Positions 18,595 to 27,203 of a stretch of 39,344 nt of DNA are shown one piece after another. Source of the stretch: an uncultured Blastocatellia bacterium (GTDB taxonomy: Bacteria > Acidobacteriota > Blastocatellia > Pyrinomonadales > Pyrinomonadaceae); the NCBI GenBank assembly GCA_946480785.1, contig CAMLLD010000063.1, forward strand, positions 1 through 39,344, given 5' to 3'. The notes under the pieces were generated by a model, which searched no databases, was not told the DNA's origin, and worked only from the letters and a program-made list of their open reading frames with translations. A program made the translations under genes and the position numbers. Numbering within the stretch: position 1 is the first letter of the stretch; the number at the start of each line of letters is the position of its first letter.

Positions 18595-19311
18595 ATGAAG
18601 TTGTTACTGATCAGTAATTCGACGTTGTACGGGAGCGGTTATCTCGATCACGCGGAGAGTGAAATCCGCGATTTTGTCGGCGATGTGAAACGCGTGCTGT
18701 TCGTGCCGTACGCGCTTCAGGATCGCGACGCATACGCCGCTACGGCAATAACGCGCTTCGCAAAAATGGGCTACGAGCTCTCATCAATTCACACTGCGAA
18801 ACATCCGCAGCGCGCGGTGAAAGACACTGAGGCAATCTTCATCGGTGGCGGTAACACGTTTCGCCTGCTCAAAACTCTTTACGATCACGATCTGCTGGAA
18901 ATAATTCGCCGGCGCGTGCGCGAAGGAATGCCTTACATCGGCTCGAGTGCAGGCTCAAACGTCGCCGCGCCGACGATCAAAACAACCAACGACATGCCGA
19001 TCGTCGAGCCGCCTTCGTTCGACGCACTCGGCCTGGTCTGGTTTCAAATCAATCCTCACTATCTCGATACTGATCCAAGTTCTACTCACATGGGAGAGAC
19101 GCGCGAACAACGACTGCTTCAGTATCTCGAAGAGAACGACACGCCCGTCGCCGCACTGCGTGAAGGCGCGATGCTGCGCATCGAGAACGGAGAAACGTTG
19201 TTGAAAGGATCTTCAGGCGCGCGGATCTTTCGCAGAGGATTAGAACCGGTAGAAATGTCAGCTGGCGAACAGATAGACGCGCTACTGCAACCATCGACGC
19301 CGACGATCTAA
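18595..19311 (+). CDS. pepE: Dipeptidase E (alpha-aspartyl dipeptidase, peptidase family S51)
   Basis: The protein is 238 residues, close to the ~229 of E. coli PepE. The start ATG 18595 has GGAGGAG upstream. The class I glutamine amidotransferase-like fold has FIGGGNTFRLL (~82-92) and the nucleophile Ser118 in IGSSAGSN. Asp134 (TTNDMPIVEP) and His155 (QINPHYLD) complete the expected Ser-His-Asp set. The enzyme cleaves N-terminal aspartyl dipeptides in the cytoplasm. The same S51 family includes the cyanophycinase encoded 11 kb downstream. A role in finishing cyanophycin breakdown is conceivable, but PepE prefers alpha linkages, whereas cyanophycin dipeptides are beta-linked. Confidence 0.94.
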   Translation: MKLLLISNSTLYGSGYLDHAESEIRDFVGDVKRVLFVPYALQDRDAYAATAITRFAKMGYELSSIHTAKHPQRAVKDTEAIFIGGGNTFRLLKTLYDHDLLEIIRRRVREGMPYIGSSAGSNVAAPTIKTTNDMPIVEPPSFDALGLVWFQINPHYLDTDPSSTHMGETREQRLLQYLEENDTPVAALREGAMLRIENGETLLKGSSGARIFRRGLEPVEMSAGEQIDALLQPSTPTI

Positions 19312-19653
19312 GTAGATCAAGCTCGGGCATCTAATTTGCTGAGTACTCACGGCGGCAATTCCGCTAATTGTTTTAGGACGGAGATGAACGACGCGCTTGG
19401 TCCGTCGTATTGAAATAAAGCGCGCGCGTTAGAGGAATCTAAAATGACGATCTGGCGACACTTATGACATCTTTATTGAAGATCATAAGCTCGGTCTTAT
19501 AGAGTCGCAGAGACGCATCCCGCCGAATCGCATTTTAGATTACTCGATTCAGGCTGCATCCTCTTCCGTCGGGCACGAGATATAGCTCCGATTAAACCGG
19601 AAGATATCTCCGACAACTTTATCCAGAACTACTGCTCTGCAGGGGGGAAACTC
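19312..19653 (+). promoter_or_regulatory. Structured leader region of the glycan gene cluster
   Basis: This 342-nt spacer has no gene. It contains a hairpin with a 2-nt bulge (TTATGACATCTT with AAGATCATAA, near 19460-19490) and a small GCCGAATCG/CGATTC-A-GGC stem (19522-19554). Two short perfect stems follow in interlocked order: CTTCCG (19563-19568) with CGGAAG (19598-19603), and GAGATAT (19577-19583) with ATATCTC (19604-19610). A CTGC-TCT-GCAG stem sits just before the GGGGGG ribosome site. The topology allows a pseudoknot or alternative folds; no known riboswitch consensus was recognised. Promoter boxes are not assigned. Confidence 0.4.
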
Positions 19654-20856
19654 GTGTACGCTGATAATCAAACTCCAAACGCCAGAACTCGCAAACCCGA
19701 CCTGATTGTTTTTTCGCATCTGCGTTGGGATTTCGTCTATCAACGTCCGCAACACCTGTTGAAGCGCAGCGCTCAGGATCGGCGCGTCTTCTTTGTTGAA
19801 GAACCCGTCTTCGATAACGGCACGATGTGCCTTGACGTTAGCGAACGCGAAACTAATTTGAAAGTTGTTGTCCCGCATTTGCCGCAAGGCTTGTGCAGCG
19901 AAGTGGCGAAGACGGCCGTGCTGCATGACATGGTGCTGCGGATGCTCGTGGACCACGACATTCACCAGTACGTCGCGTGGTACTACACGCCGATGGCGCT
20001 CGATTTCACGCGACACCTGCGTCCGCTCGCGGTCGTTTACGACTGCATGGACGAACTCTCCGCTTTCAGCGGCGCGCCGCAATGTTTGACGATGCGCGAA
20101 CGCGAGCTGTTTAAGATGGCGGACCTGGTTTTCACCGGCGGTCAGAGTCTTTACGAAGCGAAGCGCAACCAGCACCACTCGGTGTTCGCGTTTCCCAGCA
20201 GCATCGATCGCAACCACTTCATGCAAGCGCGCGAGACGGTGGCTGACCCGGAAGATCAAAAAGATATTCCGCATCCGCGTCTCGGGTTCTTTGGCGTCGT
20301 CGACGAACGCTTCGACGTGCAACTACTCGACGAAGTTTCGCGACGCCGTCCTGATTGGAACTTCGTGATCATTGGACCAGTGGTGAAGATCGATCCCGCG
20401 ATTTTGCCGAAGCGCGAAAACATTCATTACCTCGGCGGCAAGAGCTATCAGGATCTGCCGTCGTATATCGCCGGCTGGGACGTAGCGTTATTATTGTTCG
20501 CGCAAAACGAATCGACGCGCTATATCAGCCCGACCAAGACACCTGAATATCTCGCAGCCGGAAAGCCCGTCGTCTCGACACCGATTCGCGACGTGATGTT
20601 TCCGTATGGTCAGTTGGGCCTGGTCAAGATCGCGGGCAACGCAGACGAGCTTATCGCTGCGGCTGAAAATTTGCTTGAAGCGAAGACGCCACGCAAGCAG
20701 TGGCTGAAAACGGTCGACGAGTTTCTCGCCACGATGTCGTGGGATGAAACGTGGGCGCGCATGTCCAAATTGATCGACGACACGTTGGCGAAGAAGACAC
20801 GCGCGGCGCTGCTGGCGCGGACCGAAGCGGGCCGTGGCAGCGGTGTGGCAGCTTAA
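19654..20856 (+). CDS. Glycosyltransferase, GT-B fold
   Basis: The protein is 400 residues. GTG 19654 is the start, with GGGGGG eight to nine nt upstream. The N-terminal half has LIVFSHLRWDFVYQRPQHLL, a phrase typical of a glycosyltransferase group often found beside UDP-galactopyranose mutase. The C-terminal half has RLGFFGVVDERFD, YLGGKSYQDLPSYIAGWDVALLLF and SPTKTPEYLAAGKPVVSTPI, i.e. the donor-binding domain with the family glutamate in KTPEYLAAGKPV. There are no membrane helices. It is followed after 26 nt by glf, so the sugar donor may be UDP-galactofuranose. That substrate is inferred from context only. Confidence 0.92.
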   Translation: MYADNQTPNARTRKPDLIVFSHLRWDFVYQRPQHLLKRSAQDRRVFFVEEPVFDNGTMCLDVSERETNLKVVVPHLPQGLCSEVAKTAVLHDMVLRMLVDHDIHQYVAWYYTPMALDFTRHLRPLAVVYDCMDELSAFSGAPQCLTMRERELFKMADLVFTGGQSLYEAKRNQHHSVFAFPSSIDRNHFMQARETVADPEDQKDIPHPRLGFFGVVDERFDVQLLDEVSRRRPDWNFVIIGPVVKIDPAILPKRENIHYLGGKSYQDLPSYIAGWDVALLLFAQNESTRYISPTKTPEYLAAGKPVVSTPIRDVMFPYGQLGLVKIAGNADELIAAAENLLEAKTPRKQWLKTVDEFLATMSWDETWARMSKLIDDTLAKKTRAALLARTEAGRGSGVAA

Positions 20857-20882
20857 TTTATAACGAGGGGGGATTATCGACC

Positions 20883-22109
20883 GTGTTTGATTATCTGATT
20901 GTAGGGGCAGGTTTCGCGGGCAGTGTACTCGCGGAACGACTGGCGAGAGGTTCGAACAAGAAAGTATTGCTTTGCGACAAACGTCCGCACATCGGCGGCA
21001 ACGCATACGATCATTACAACGAGGACGGCATCCTGGTCCACAAGTATGGACCGCACATCTTTCACACGAACTCGCGCGAAGTTTTTGAATACTTATCGCG
21101 GTTCACCGAGTGGCGCTCGTATCAACATCGCGTGCGCGCTTGCGTGGACGGCCAGATTGTTCCCATACCAATCAATCTCGACACGATCAATACGCTTTAC
21201 GGCTTGAGTTTGACCTCGTTTGAAGTGGAAGAGTTTTTCAAGAAAGTCGCCGAGCCGGTGGAACGCATCAAGACGTCGGAAGACGTGGTGGTGAGCCAGG
21301 TCGGCCGCGAGTTGTATGAGAAGTTTTTCCGCAACTACACGCGCAAACAGTGGGGACTCGATCCTTCGGAGCTCGACTCGAGCGTGACTTCGCGCATTCC
21401 CACGCGCACCAATCGTGACGACCGTTATTTTACCGACACGTATCAGGCCATGCCGTTGCACGGCTACACGCGCATGTTCGAGAACATGCTGGACCACCCG
21501 AATATCAAAGTTTTGCTGAATTGTGATTATCGTGAAGTGGAGAAGGACATTCCGTTTCGGGAGATGATTTACACTGGTCCAGTCGATGCCTTCTTCGATT
21601 ACCGTTACGGAAAGCTGCCGTATCGTTCGCTGGAATTCAAACACGTAACGCACAACGTTCAGGTTTATCAGCAGGCGCCGGTGATCAATTATCCGAACGA
21701 GCATTTATACACGCGCGTAACGGAGTTCAAATACCTGACGGGCCAGGAACATTCGAAGACGAGCATCGTGTACGAGTTTCCGCGTGACGAGGGTGACGCT
21801 TACTACCCGGTGCCGCGCAAAGAAAACGCGGCGCTCTACAACGACTACAAAGCCCTGGCGGACGCGACGCCGGGCGTGCATTTCGTCGGTCGTTTGGCGA
21901 CGTACAAGTATTACAACATGGACCAGATCGTGGCCCAGGCTTTGACTGTTTACTCGAAGATGCACAGCGTGAAGCGCAAAGAAGCACTGGTGATGGTGAG
22001 TGGGATCGCGCGCACGGCGAATGGAAACGGAAATGGGAACGGCAAGAGCCATCCTTTGCCGAGCCCGCGCACGCAGCCGCCCCAGCGTCAGCCCGTGACC
22101 CAGACTTAG
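20883..22109 (+). CDS. glf: UDP-galactopyranose mutase
   Basis: The protein is 408 residues. GTG 20883 is preferred because AGGGGGG precedes it and the protein then begins with the FAD-binding motif (FDYLIVGAGFAGSVLAERLA). The frame is open upstream into the glycosyltransferase gene, but those codons lack meaning. Further family signs are IGGNAYDHYN, KYGPHIFHTN, NYTRKQWGLDPSEL, MPLHGYTRMFENML and GRLATYKYYNMDQIVAQAL. The enzyme converts UDP-galactopyranose to UDP-galactofuranose using reduced FAD. The ~40-residue tail is Asn/Gly then Pro/Gln-rich and probably disordered. It supplies Galf for a surface glycan assembled with the preceding transferase. Confidence 0.97.
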   Translation: MFDYLIVGAGFAGSVLAERLARGSNKKVLLCDKRPHIGGNAYDHYNEDGILVHKYGPHIFHTNSREVFEYLSRFTEWRSYQHRVRACVDGQIVPIPINLDTINTLYGLSLTSFEVEEFFKKVAEPVERIKTSEDVVVSQVGRELYEKFFRNYTRKQWGLDPSELDSSVTSRIPTRTNRDDRYFTDTYQAMPLHGYTRMFENMLDHPNIKVLLNCDYREVEKDIPFREMIYTGPVDAFFDYRYGKLPYRSLEFKHVTHNVQVYQQAPVINYPNEHLYTRVTEFKYLTGQEHSKTSIVYEFPRDEGDAYYPVPRKENAALYNDYKALADATPGVHFVGRLATYKYYNMDQIVAQALTVYSKMHSVKRKEALVMVSGIARTANGNGNGNGKSHPLPSPRTQPPQRQPVTQT

Positions 22110-22111
22110 AT

Positions 22112-24349
22112 GTGTTTGAAATGAGAGATTCTGCGGTGCAAGCCGAACCAGCGCTAGCGCTCTGGGCCGGCATAGAAGCGACAGTTAATCGGGTAGGCGA
22201 TAACTATTCGGATCAGATTGAACGCAGCGGGCATGCGTTACGCGTCAGCGATCTCGATCGCCTCGCGTCACTCGGTGTAAAGACGGTGCGCTATCCCGTT
22301 CTGTGGGAGCGCACTGCCCCGCACAATCTCGACGAGTTTGACTGGCGTTGGGCCGACGAGCGTCTCAACCATCTGCGCCGGCTCGACATCAACCCGATCG
22401 TCGGACTGCTGCATCACGGCAGTGGACCACCCTACACCAATCTTCTCGATCCCGAGTTTCCGGAAAAGCTGGCTCAGTATGCCGCGGCGGTCGCAAAACG
22501 TTTTCCCTGGGTCGATGATTACACGCCCGTCAACGAACCGCTGACGACTGCGCGCTTCAGTTGTCTTTACGGTCACTGGTATCCACACAAACGGGACGCG
22601 CTGTTGTTTGCGAAAGCGATGCTGGCGCAGTGTCGGGCCACCGTGCTCGCGATGCGCGAGATCCGCAAAGTGAATCCGCGCGCGCGTTTGATCCAGACGG
22701 AAGATCTCGGCAAGACCTACAGCACGCGGCCGCTCGCGTATCAGGCGGAGTTCGAAAACGAACGCCGCTGGCTCACGTTCGACTTGTTGACCGGCAAGCT
22801 GAACAACAAGAAACGGATGTGGCGGGATTTTCGGCACGTTGGTATCAAGACTGATGAGCTTCAATGGTTCCGCGACAATCCGTTGCCGCCCGACATTCTC
22901 GGCCTGAATCACTACGTCACGAGCCAACGCTTCTTGGACCATCGTATCGCGCGTTATGCGGTCTCGTGTCACGGCGGGAACGGCCGGCAGAAGTACGCGG
23001 ACGTGGAAGCAGTGCGCGCCTTCCCGCACGGCATGCTTGAGCCGAAGGCGATCATCAAGGAAGCGTGGGAACGTTACAAGCGCCCGCTCGCGATCACCGA
23101 AGCACATCTCGCCTGCACGCGCGAAGAACAACTACGCTGGTTCAAAGAAATCTGGAACGCCGCACAGTCGCTGCGTAACGAAGCAGTCGATATTCGCGCG
23201 GTCACGGCCTGGTCGGTGTTTGGTTCATTTGACTGGAACAGTCTCTTGACGAGAGACGACGGTTGTTACGAATCAGGCGTGTTCGATCTGCGCGGCAGTG
23301 TGCCGCGCGCGACGGCGCTCGCGAAGATGATGCAAACACTCGCCGCCGGTAAAGACTTCGAACATCCGGTGCTCGATAGCTCAGGCTGGTGGCGGCGTTT
23401 CGATCGCTTGCACCCGCGCGGCGCAAACGACAATTCACACGAGATCACCGCGAGCGTGCGACACACGAGCTCGAGCGGCACGCTCGGCCGCGCCCTCCTG
23501 ATCACCGGCGCGACGGGAACACTAGGCAAAGCCTTCGCGCGTATCTGCGAACAACGCGGACTTTCTTATTACCTGTTGACGCGGCAGGAGCTCGACATCG
23601 CCCAGTCGGAGTCAGTGAAAGCCGCGGTCGAACGTTTCGAACCGTGGGCCATCATCAACGCGGCCGGTTACGTGCGGGTCGACGACGCGGAAAACGATGT
23701 CGAGCGCTGCATGCGCGAGAACGTTTCCGGGCCGGCAAATCTGGCCGCCGTCTGCGCCGATCGCGAGCTTCCGCTCGTGACATTCTCTTCGGATCTGATC
23801 TTCAACGGCGAGAAGAATGAAGCGTACGTCGAACGCGATCAGGGTTCGCCGTTGAATGTTTACGGTTTGAGCAAAGCGCGCGCGGAAGCGGAAGTGCTGC
23901 GACAGTTTTCCGACGCCCTGATCATCCGCACGAGCGCTTTCTTTGGACCGTGGGACGAGTACAACTTCGTGCATGCGGTGTTGCGGACGCTCTCGATGGG
24001 CAATCACTTCGTCGCGGCCGACGACGTGACGATCTCGCCGACGTACGTGCCGCATCTAGTGAACGCGACTCTCGATTTATTAATAGACGGCGAACACGGC
24101 GTGTGGCATCTTGCAAACGGCGGCGCGGCCACGTGGGCCGATTTTGCTAAGATGGCGGCGGAGATGGGCGGCAGCAATCACGCGCACGTGCGCGGCCGGC
24201 CGAACGCTTCATTGAGTCTCGCGGCCCGGCGGCCCGCGTTCAGTGCGTTATCGAGTGAGCGCGGCACGTTGATGCCGTCGCTGGAGCAGGGTTTGGAACA
24301 ATACTTTTTCGAACGACAGGATTACAAAATGAACAGGATGTACGTTTAG
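22112..24349 (+). CDS. Fusion of GH1-like glycosidase and RmlD-type NDP-sugar reductase
   Basis: The protein is 745 residues. The start is GTG 22112 or, nine nt later, ATG 22121; neither has a clear ribosome site, and the gene follows glf almost without gap. Residues ~15-430 form a GH1-like barrel with both catalytic acids in place: the acid/base Glu142 in TPVNEP and the nucleophile Glu330 in ITEAH. Residues ~460-740 form an SDR domain of the RmlD family, with nucleotide motif ITGATGTLG and Tyr584/Lys588 (YGLSK). RmlD reduces dTDP-4-keto-rhamnose. Residues 431-459 are a Ser/His-rich linker. The frame is continuous, so this is a real fusion. The last dozen residues are encoded by an inverted-repeat arm. 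Confidence 0.9.
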   Translation: MFEMRDSAVQAEPALALWAGIEATVNRVGDNYSDQIERSGHALRVSDLDRLASLGVKTVRYPVLWERTAPHNLDEFDWRWADERLNHLRRLDINPIVGLLHHGSGPPYTNLLDPEFPEKLAQYAAAVAKRFPWVDDYTPVNEPLTTARFSCLYGHWYPHKRDALLFAKAMLAQCRATVLAMREIRKVNPRARLIQTEDLGKTYSTRPLAYQAEFENERRWLTFDLLTGKLNNKKRMWRDFRHVGIKTDELQWFRDNPLPPDILGLNHYVTSQRFLDHRIARYAVSCHGGNGRQKYADVEAVRAFPHGMLEPKAIIKEAWERYKRPLAITEAHLACTREEQLRWFKEIWNAAQSLRNEAVDIRAVTAWSVFGSFDWNSLLTRDDGCYESGVFDLRGSVPRATALAKMMQTLAAGKDFEHPVLDSSGWWRRFDRLHPRGANDNSHEITASVRHTSSSGTLGRALLITGATGTLGKAFARICEQRGLSYYLLTRQELDIAQSESVKAAVERFEPWAIINAAGYVRVDDAENDVERCMRENVSGPANLAAVCADRELPLVTFSSDLIFNGEKNEAYVERDQGSPLNVYGLSKARAEAEVLRQFSDALIIRTSAFFGPWDEYNFVHAVLRTLSMGNHFVAADDVTISPTYVPHLVNATLDLLIDGEHGVWHLANGGAATWADFAKMAAEMGGSNHAHVRGRPNASLSLAARRPAFSALSSERGTLMPSLEQGLEQYFFERQDYKMNRMYV

Positions 24350-24413
24350 GAAAGGAAGGGTTAGTAGTCCACTACTGAATTGTTGCAACTCTTGTTAATC
24401 TTGTCATCCTGTC
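24315..24413. repeat. Inverted repeat of 'GACAGGAT' type around the gene junction
   Basis: GACAGGATTACAAAATGAACAGGA (24315-24338, inside the fusion gene's last codons) matches the reverse complement of 24390-24413 at 20 of 24 positions; the second arm ends one base before the ATG of the GH2 gene. A smaller GTAGT-CC-ACTAC stem lies in the loop. The structure spans the 65-nt gap between the two genes and could attenuate transcription or protect the mRNA. Confidence 0.75.
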
Positions 24414-24414
24414 T

Positions 24415-26193
24415 ATGACTGAAGCGATTCCTCGTCCCGAATATCCCCGCCCACAATTTGTTCGCAACCAATGGCTCAATCTCAACGGCGAGTGGGAGTT
24501 TGCCTTTGACGATGCGAACCAGGGACTGCAGCTCGGCTGGTCCGACGGCCGCACGCTGCCGGGACGCATCACCGTGCCCTTCGCTTACCAAACACCGCTC
24601 TCGGGCATCAACGACAAATCGATTCACGAGTACATGTGGTACGCGCGCAGTTTCGAAATTCCCAAGGACTGGCACGGCGACATGTTGTTGAACTTCGGCG
24701 CCGTCGATTATTCATCGACACTCTGGATCAACGGTCAGGAGGTCGGCCACAACCAGGGCGGCCACGTGCCCTTTCAATTCGACATCGCACCTTTCCTGAA
24801 GCCGGGCGTCAATCGCCTCACCTTGCGCGTCGAGGACAAACAGGACCCCGGCCAGCCGCGCGGCAAACAATCCGTCAGCGGCATACCGCAGGAGATCGAT
24901 TACTACTGCACGAGCGGCATCTGGCAAACCGTTTGGCTCGAGCCCGTGCCTTCGCTGCGCATCGAAGAGTTGCGCATCGTGGGCCACGCGCATCGCAATC
25001 TCGTCGAGATCATCGTTTACCTGCACGCGCCGTCGGCGGCGTGGCGCATCGAGGCAGAAGTGACCGACATGGGCCGGTTCGTGACGCGCGGCGAAGGGCG
25101 TACTGCGGTCGCCACGGGCCACCTGATCCTGAGTATTCCTTACGCCAAACTCTGGTCGCCGGAGTCACCGCATCTTTATGACATACGAGTTCGGCTCTAC
25201 GACAACGGACAATTGCTAGACGAAGTCAATTCCTACTTCGGCCTGCGCGGCATCGAGCTGCGCGACGGCAAGTTTCTGCTGAACGGTGAGAGCGTTTACC
25301 TGCAAATGATTTTGGACCAGGGTTACTGGCCGCAGAGCTTGCTCACCGCGCCTTCCGACGAAGCCTTGCAAACCGACATCGGTTGGGCCAAAGCGTTTGG
25401 TTTCAACGGCGTGCGCAAGCACCAGAAGATCGAAGACCCGCGCTGGCTCTACTGGTGCGATCGTCTCGGCGTGATGGTTTGGGAAGAGATGCCGAACGCG
25501 CGCGAGTGGTCGCTGGAAGCTGAAGAAAAATTATCCGCCGAGTGGCAGCGCGCGGTGCGGCGCGACTACAACCATCCCTGCATCGTCGCGTGGGTGCCGG
25601 TGAACGAAAGCATGGGCTTTCCGCAGTTGGCCCAACAACACGCCGGCCAGTATGCCTTCATCGAACGCATGGTGCGCACGACGCGCCGTCTCGACGACAC
25701 CCGTCCTGTGATCGACAACGACGGCTGGGAACATACCGACATTGCCGACGTGTGCGCGATTCACGATTACTCGCCTTCCTCGGAAGTTCTGGTGAAGCGT
25801 TATGAGAAAACACTTGCGGGTGGCAGTTTGCCCGCGACCGTGTGGATCGGCGATAAGCCGCTCTTTGCACGCGGCTCGAAGTATCGCGGACAACCGATCG
25901 TGCTGTCCGAGGTCGGCGGTTTCCTTACGATTCCGCCGGACATCCCGCCGGAAGAACGCGACGTGCTTTATCGTTTTTATGATTCGTTTGAGAAGCCGGA
26001 AGAGTTGGTTGAGAAGTATCGCGACCTGATGAAAGGCATCGCGCAGTTAGTTTTTCTGGCCGGCTTCTGCTACACGCAACTGACCGACATCGAGCAGGAG
26101 ATCAATGGCCTGCTCACATACGATCGCCAGCCGAAAGTTCCCGCCGAAGAGATCGCGCGCATTCATCACGACATGCTGAAGCACGGATCCTAA
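24415..26193 (+). CDS. Glycoside hydrolase family 2 (beta-galactosidase/glucuronidase-like)
   Basis: The protein is 592 residues, near the ~600 of compact GH2 enzymes. The start ATG 24415 has no visible ribosome site. The order is a sugar-binding jelly roll (LNLNGEWEFAFDDANQG, MWYARSFEIP, VDYSSTLWINGQEVGHNQGG), an immunoglobulin-like middle, then the TIM barrel. The catalytic acid/base is probably Glu398 (WVPVNESMG) and the nucleophile Glu499 (VLSEVGGF). There is no signal peptide, so it acts in the cytoplasm or is exported by an unseen route. As the last gene of the glycan cluster it may trim or recycle oligosaccharides. Its TAA overlaps the stop codon of the convergent DUF2071 gene. Confidence 0.93.
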   Translation: MTEAIPRPEYPRPQFVRNQWLNLNGEWEFAFDDANQGLQLGWSDGRTLPGRITVPFAYQTPLSGINDKSIHEYMWYARSFEIPKDWHGDMLLNFGAVDYSSTLWINGQEVGHNQGGHVPFQFDIAPFLKPGVNRLTLRVEDKQDPGQPRGKQSVSGIPQEIDYYCTSGIWQTVWLEPVPSLRIEELRIVGHAHRNLVEIIVYLHAPSAAWRIEAEVTDMGRFVTRGEGRTAVATGHLILSIPYAKLWSPESPHLYDIRVRLYDNGQLLDEVNSYFGLRGIELRDGKFLLNGESVYLQMILDQGYWPQSLLTAPSDEALQTDIGWAKAFGFNGVRKHQKIEDPRWLYWCDRLGVMVWEEMPNAREWSLEAEEKLSAEWQRAVRRDYNHPCIVAWVPVNESMGFPQLAQQHAGQYAFIERMVRTTRRLDDTRPVIDNDGWEHTDIADVCAIHDYSPSSEVLVKRYEKTLAGGSLPATVWIGDKPLFARGSKYRGQPIVLSEVGGFLTIPPDIPPEERDVLYRFYDSFEKPEELVEKYRDLMKGIAQLVFLAGFCYTQLTDIEQEINGLLTYDRQPKVPAEEIARIHHDMLKHGS

Positions 26194-26954
26194 ACGTCTT
26201 CCACTGATTCGAGATACCAGATATCGACGTTCACTTCCTCCGCATAGTGAACGATCGGCTCGGTCTTCGGCACCGGCAGACGATTCACCTCGAAGATGTT
26301 CGTCGCGAGGCTCTTCAGCGTCGCCTGGCGCAACGGCCACGGCTGATGATAGATGCGCGCGCGATAGATGTCGCCGTCGCTCTCCGCATACAAACAATAA
26401 CGCTCAGTCAGAAAAAACTCGCGCGTGCCGGGCTGTGAAACCGGAAGCTCGTCGCCCACCGTCCACGAAGCGCGCAGATCCGCGTCCGCGCCGGAACTGC
26501 GCCGTGAATGAAACTTGAAACTGCGCTTGCCGCTGAAGTCGATCTCCGCGTGGTGATACGGCAGATGGAAGAACGCGCGCGCCGTCGTCGCCGCGATGAG
26601 ACTGTTCACGTCGAGCGAGAAGAACCACACGCCCGGAACACCGTCGTAGTGAACGTAAGTGCGCACGTTCAACTCGTGCATCGAGTCGAGCCCGGGCAGC
26701 GCCGGCGCGACGGGTGGAAATGCGCGTATGTCCCACATCGTAAACGGCGTGACACCGATCCACGCGGCGTCGCCGTAAAGGTCGAGCGTGAGCGCGTTCG
26801 GAACGAGGTGGCGAATGAGATTCGGATCGATGCGCCAGTGCATGAACAGCAGCTTGCCCCAGTCCTGATGCATCACCGGCTGACCTGGTGGTCGATGCCT
26901 GATAGCGAGTCGATCCGCGTGCGTTGGTTGTCGGGTGATCGCTGGTGTCTTCAT
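26190..26954 (-). CDS. DUF2071 (YqjF-like) protein
   Basis: The protein is 254 residues. The start ATG 26954 lacks a Shine-Dalgarno site. The body matches DUF2071: LLFMHWRIDPNLIRHLVPNALTLDLYGDAAWIGVTPFTM, LNVRTYVHYDGVPGVWFFSLD, ARAFFHLPYHHAEI, and FFLTERYCLYAE near the end. The biochemical role of the family is unknown; it is a soluble beta-rich fold related to acetoacetate decarboxylase. It converges on the GH2 gene with a four-nt overlap of stop codons and diverges from cphA across 249 nt. Confidence 0.92.
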   Translation of the reverse strand: MKTPAITRQPTHADRLAIRHRPPGQPVMHQDWGKLLFMHWRIDPNLIRHLVPNALTLDLYGDAAWIGVTPFTMWDIRAFPPVAPALPGLDSMHELNVRTYVHYDGVPGVWFFSLDVNSLIAATTARAFFHLPYHHAEIDFSGKRSFKFHSRRSSGADADLRASWTVGDELPVSQPGTREFFLTERYCLYAESDGDIYRARIYHQPWPLRQATLKSLATNIFEVNRLPVPKTEPIVHYAEEVNVDIWYLESVEDV

Positions 26955-27203
26955 AAAATCTTTGACTATCGTTGAGCAAGTCAGGTGCCATGTTAGTCAA
27001 ACGTTCTTTGTTGCTCGTTGACCGACATCTCGGCTGCTTTTGGTACAGGAACAACTCGCGTCGTGATCATTCCAAGTACATGAAAGCACAGCAGTTATGT
27101 ACGCCATCGTACTTCAATTTTTTCCTCCTCATCATAAGCTGCGCAACTGATCGGACATCAATTTTAATCACGCATCGGGCACATAGTTCGCTTGCACGCA
27201 AGT

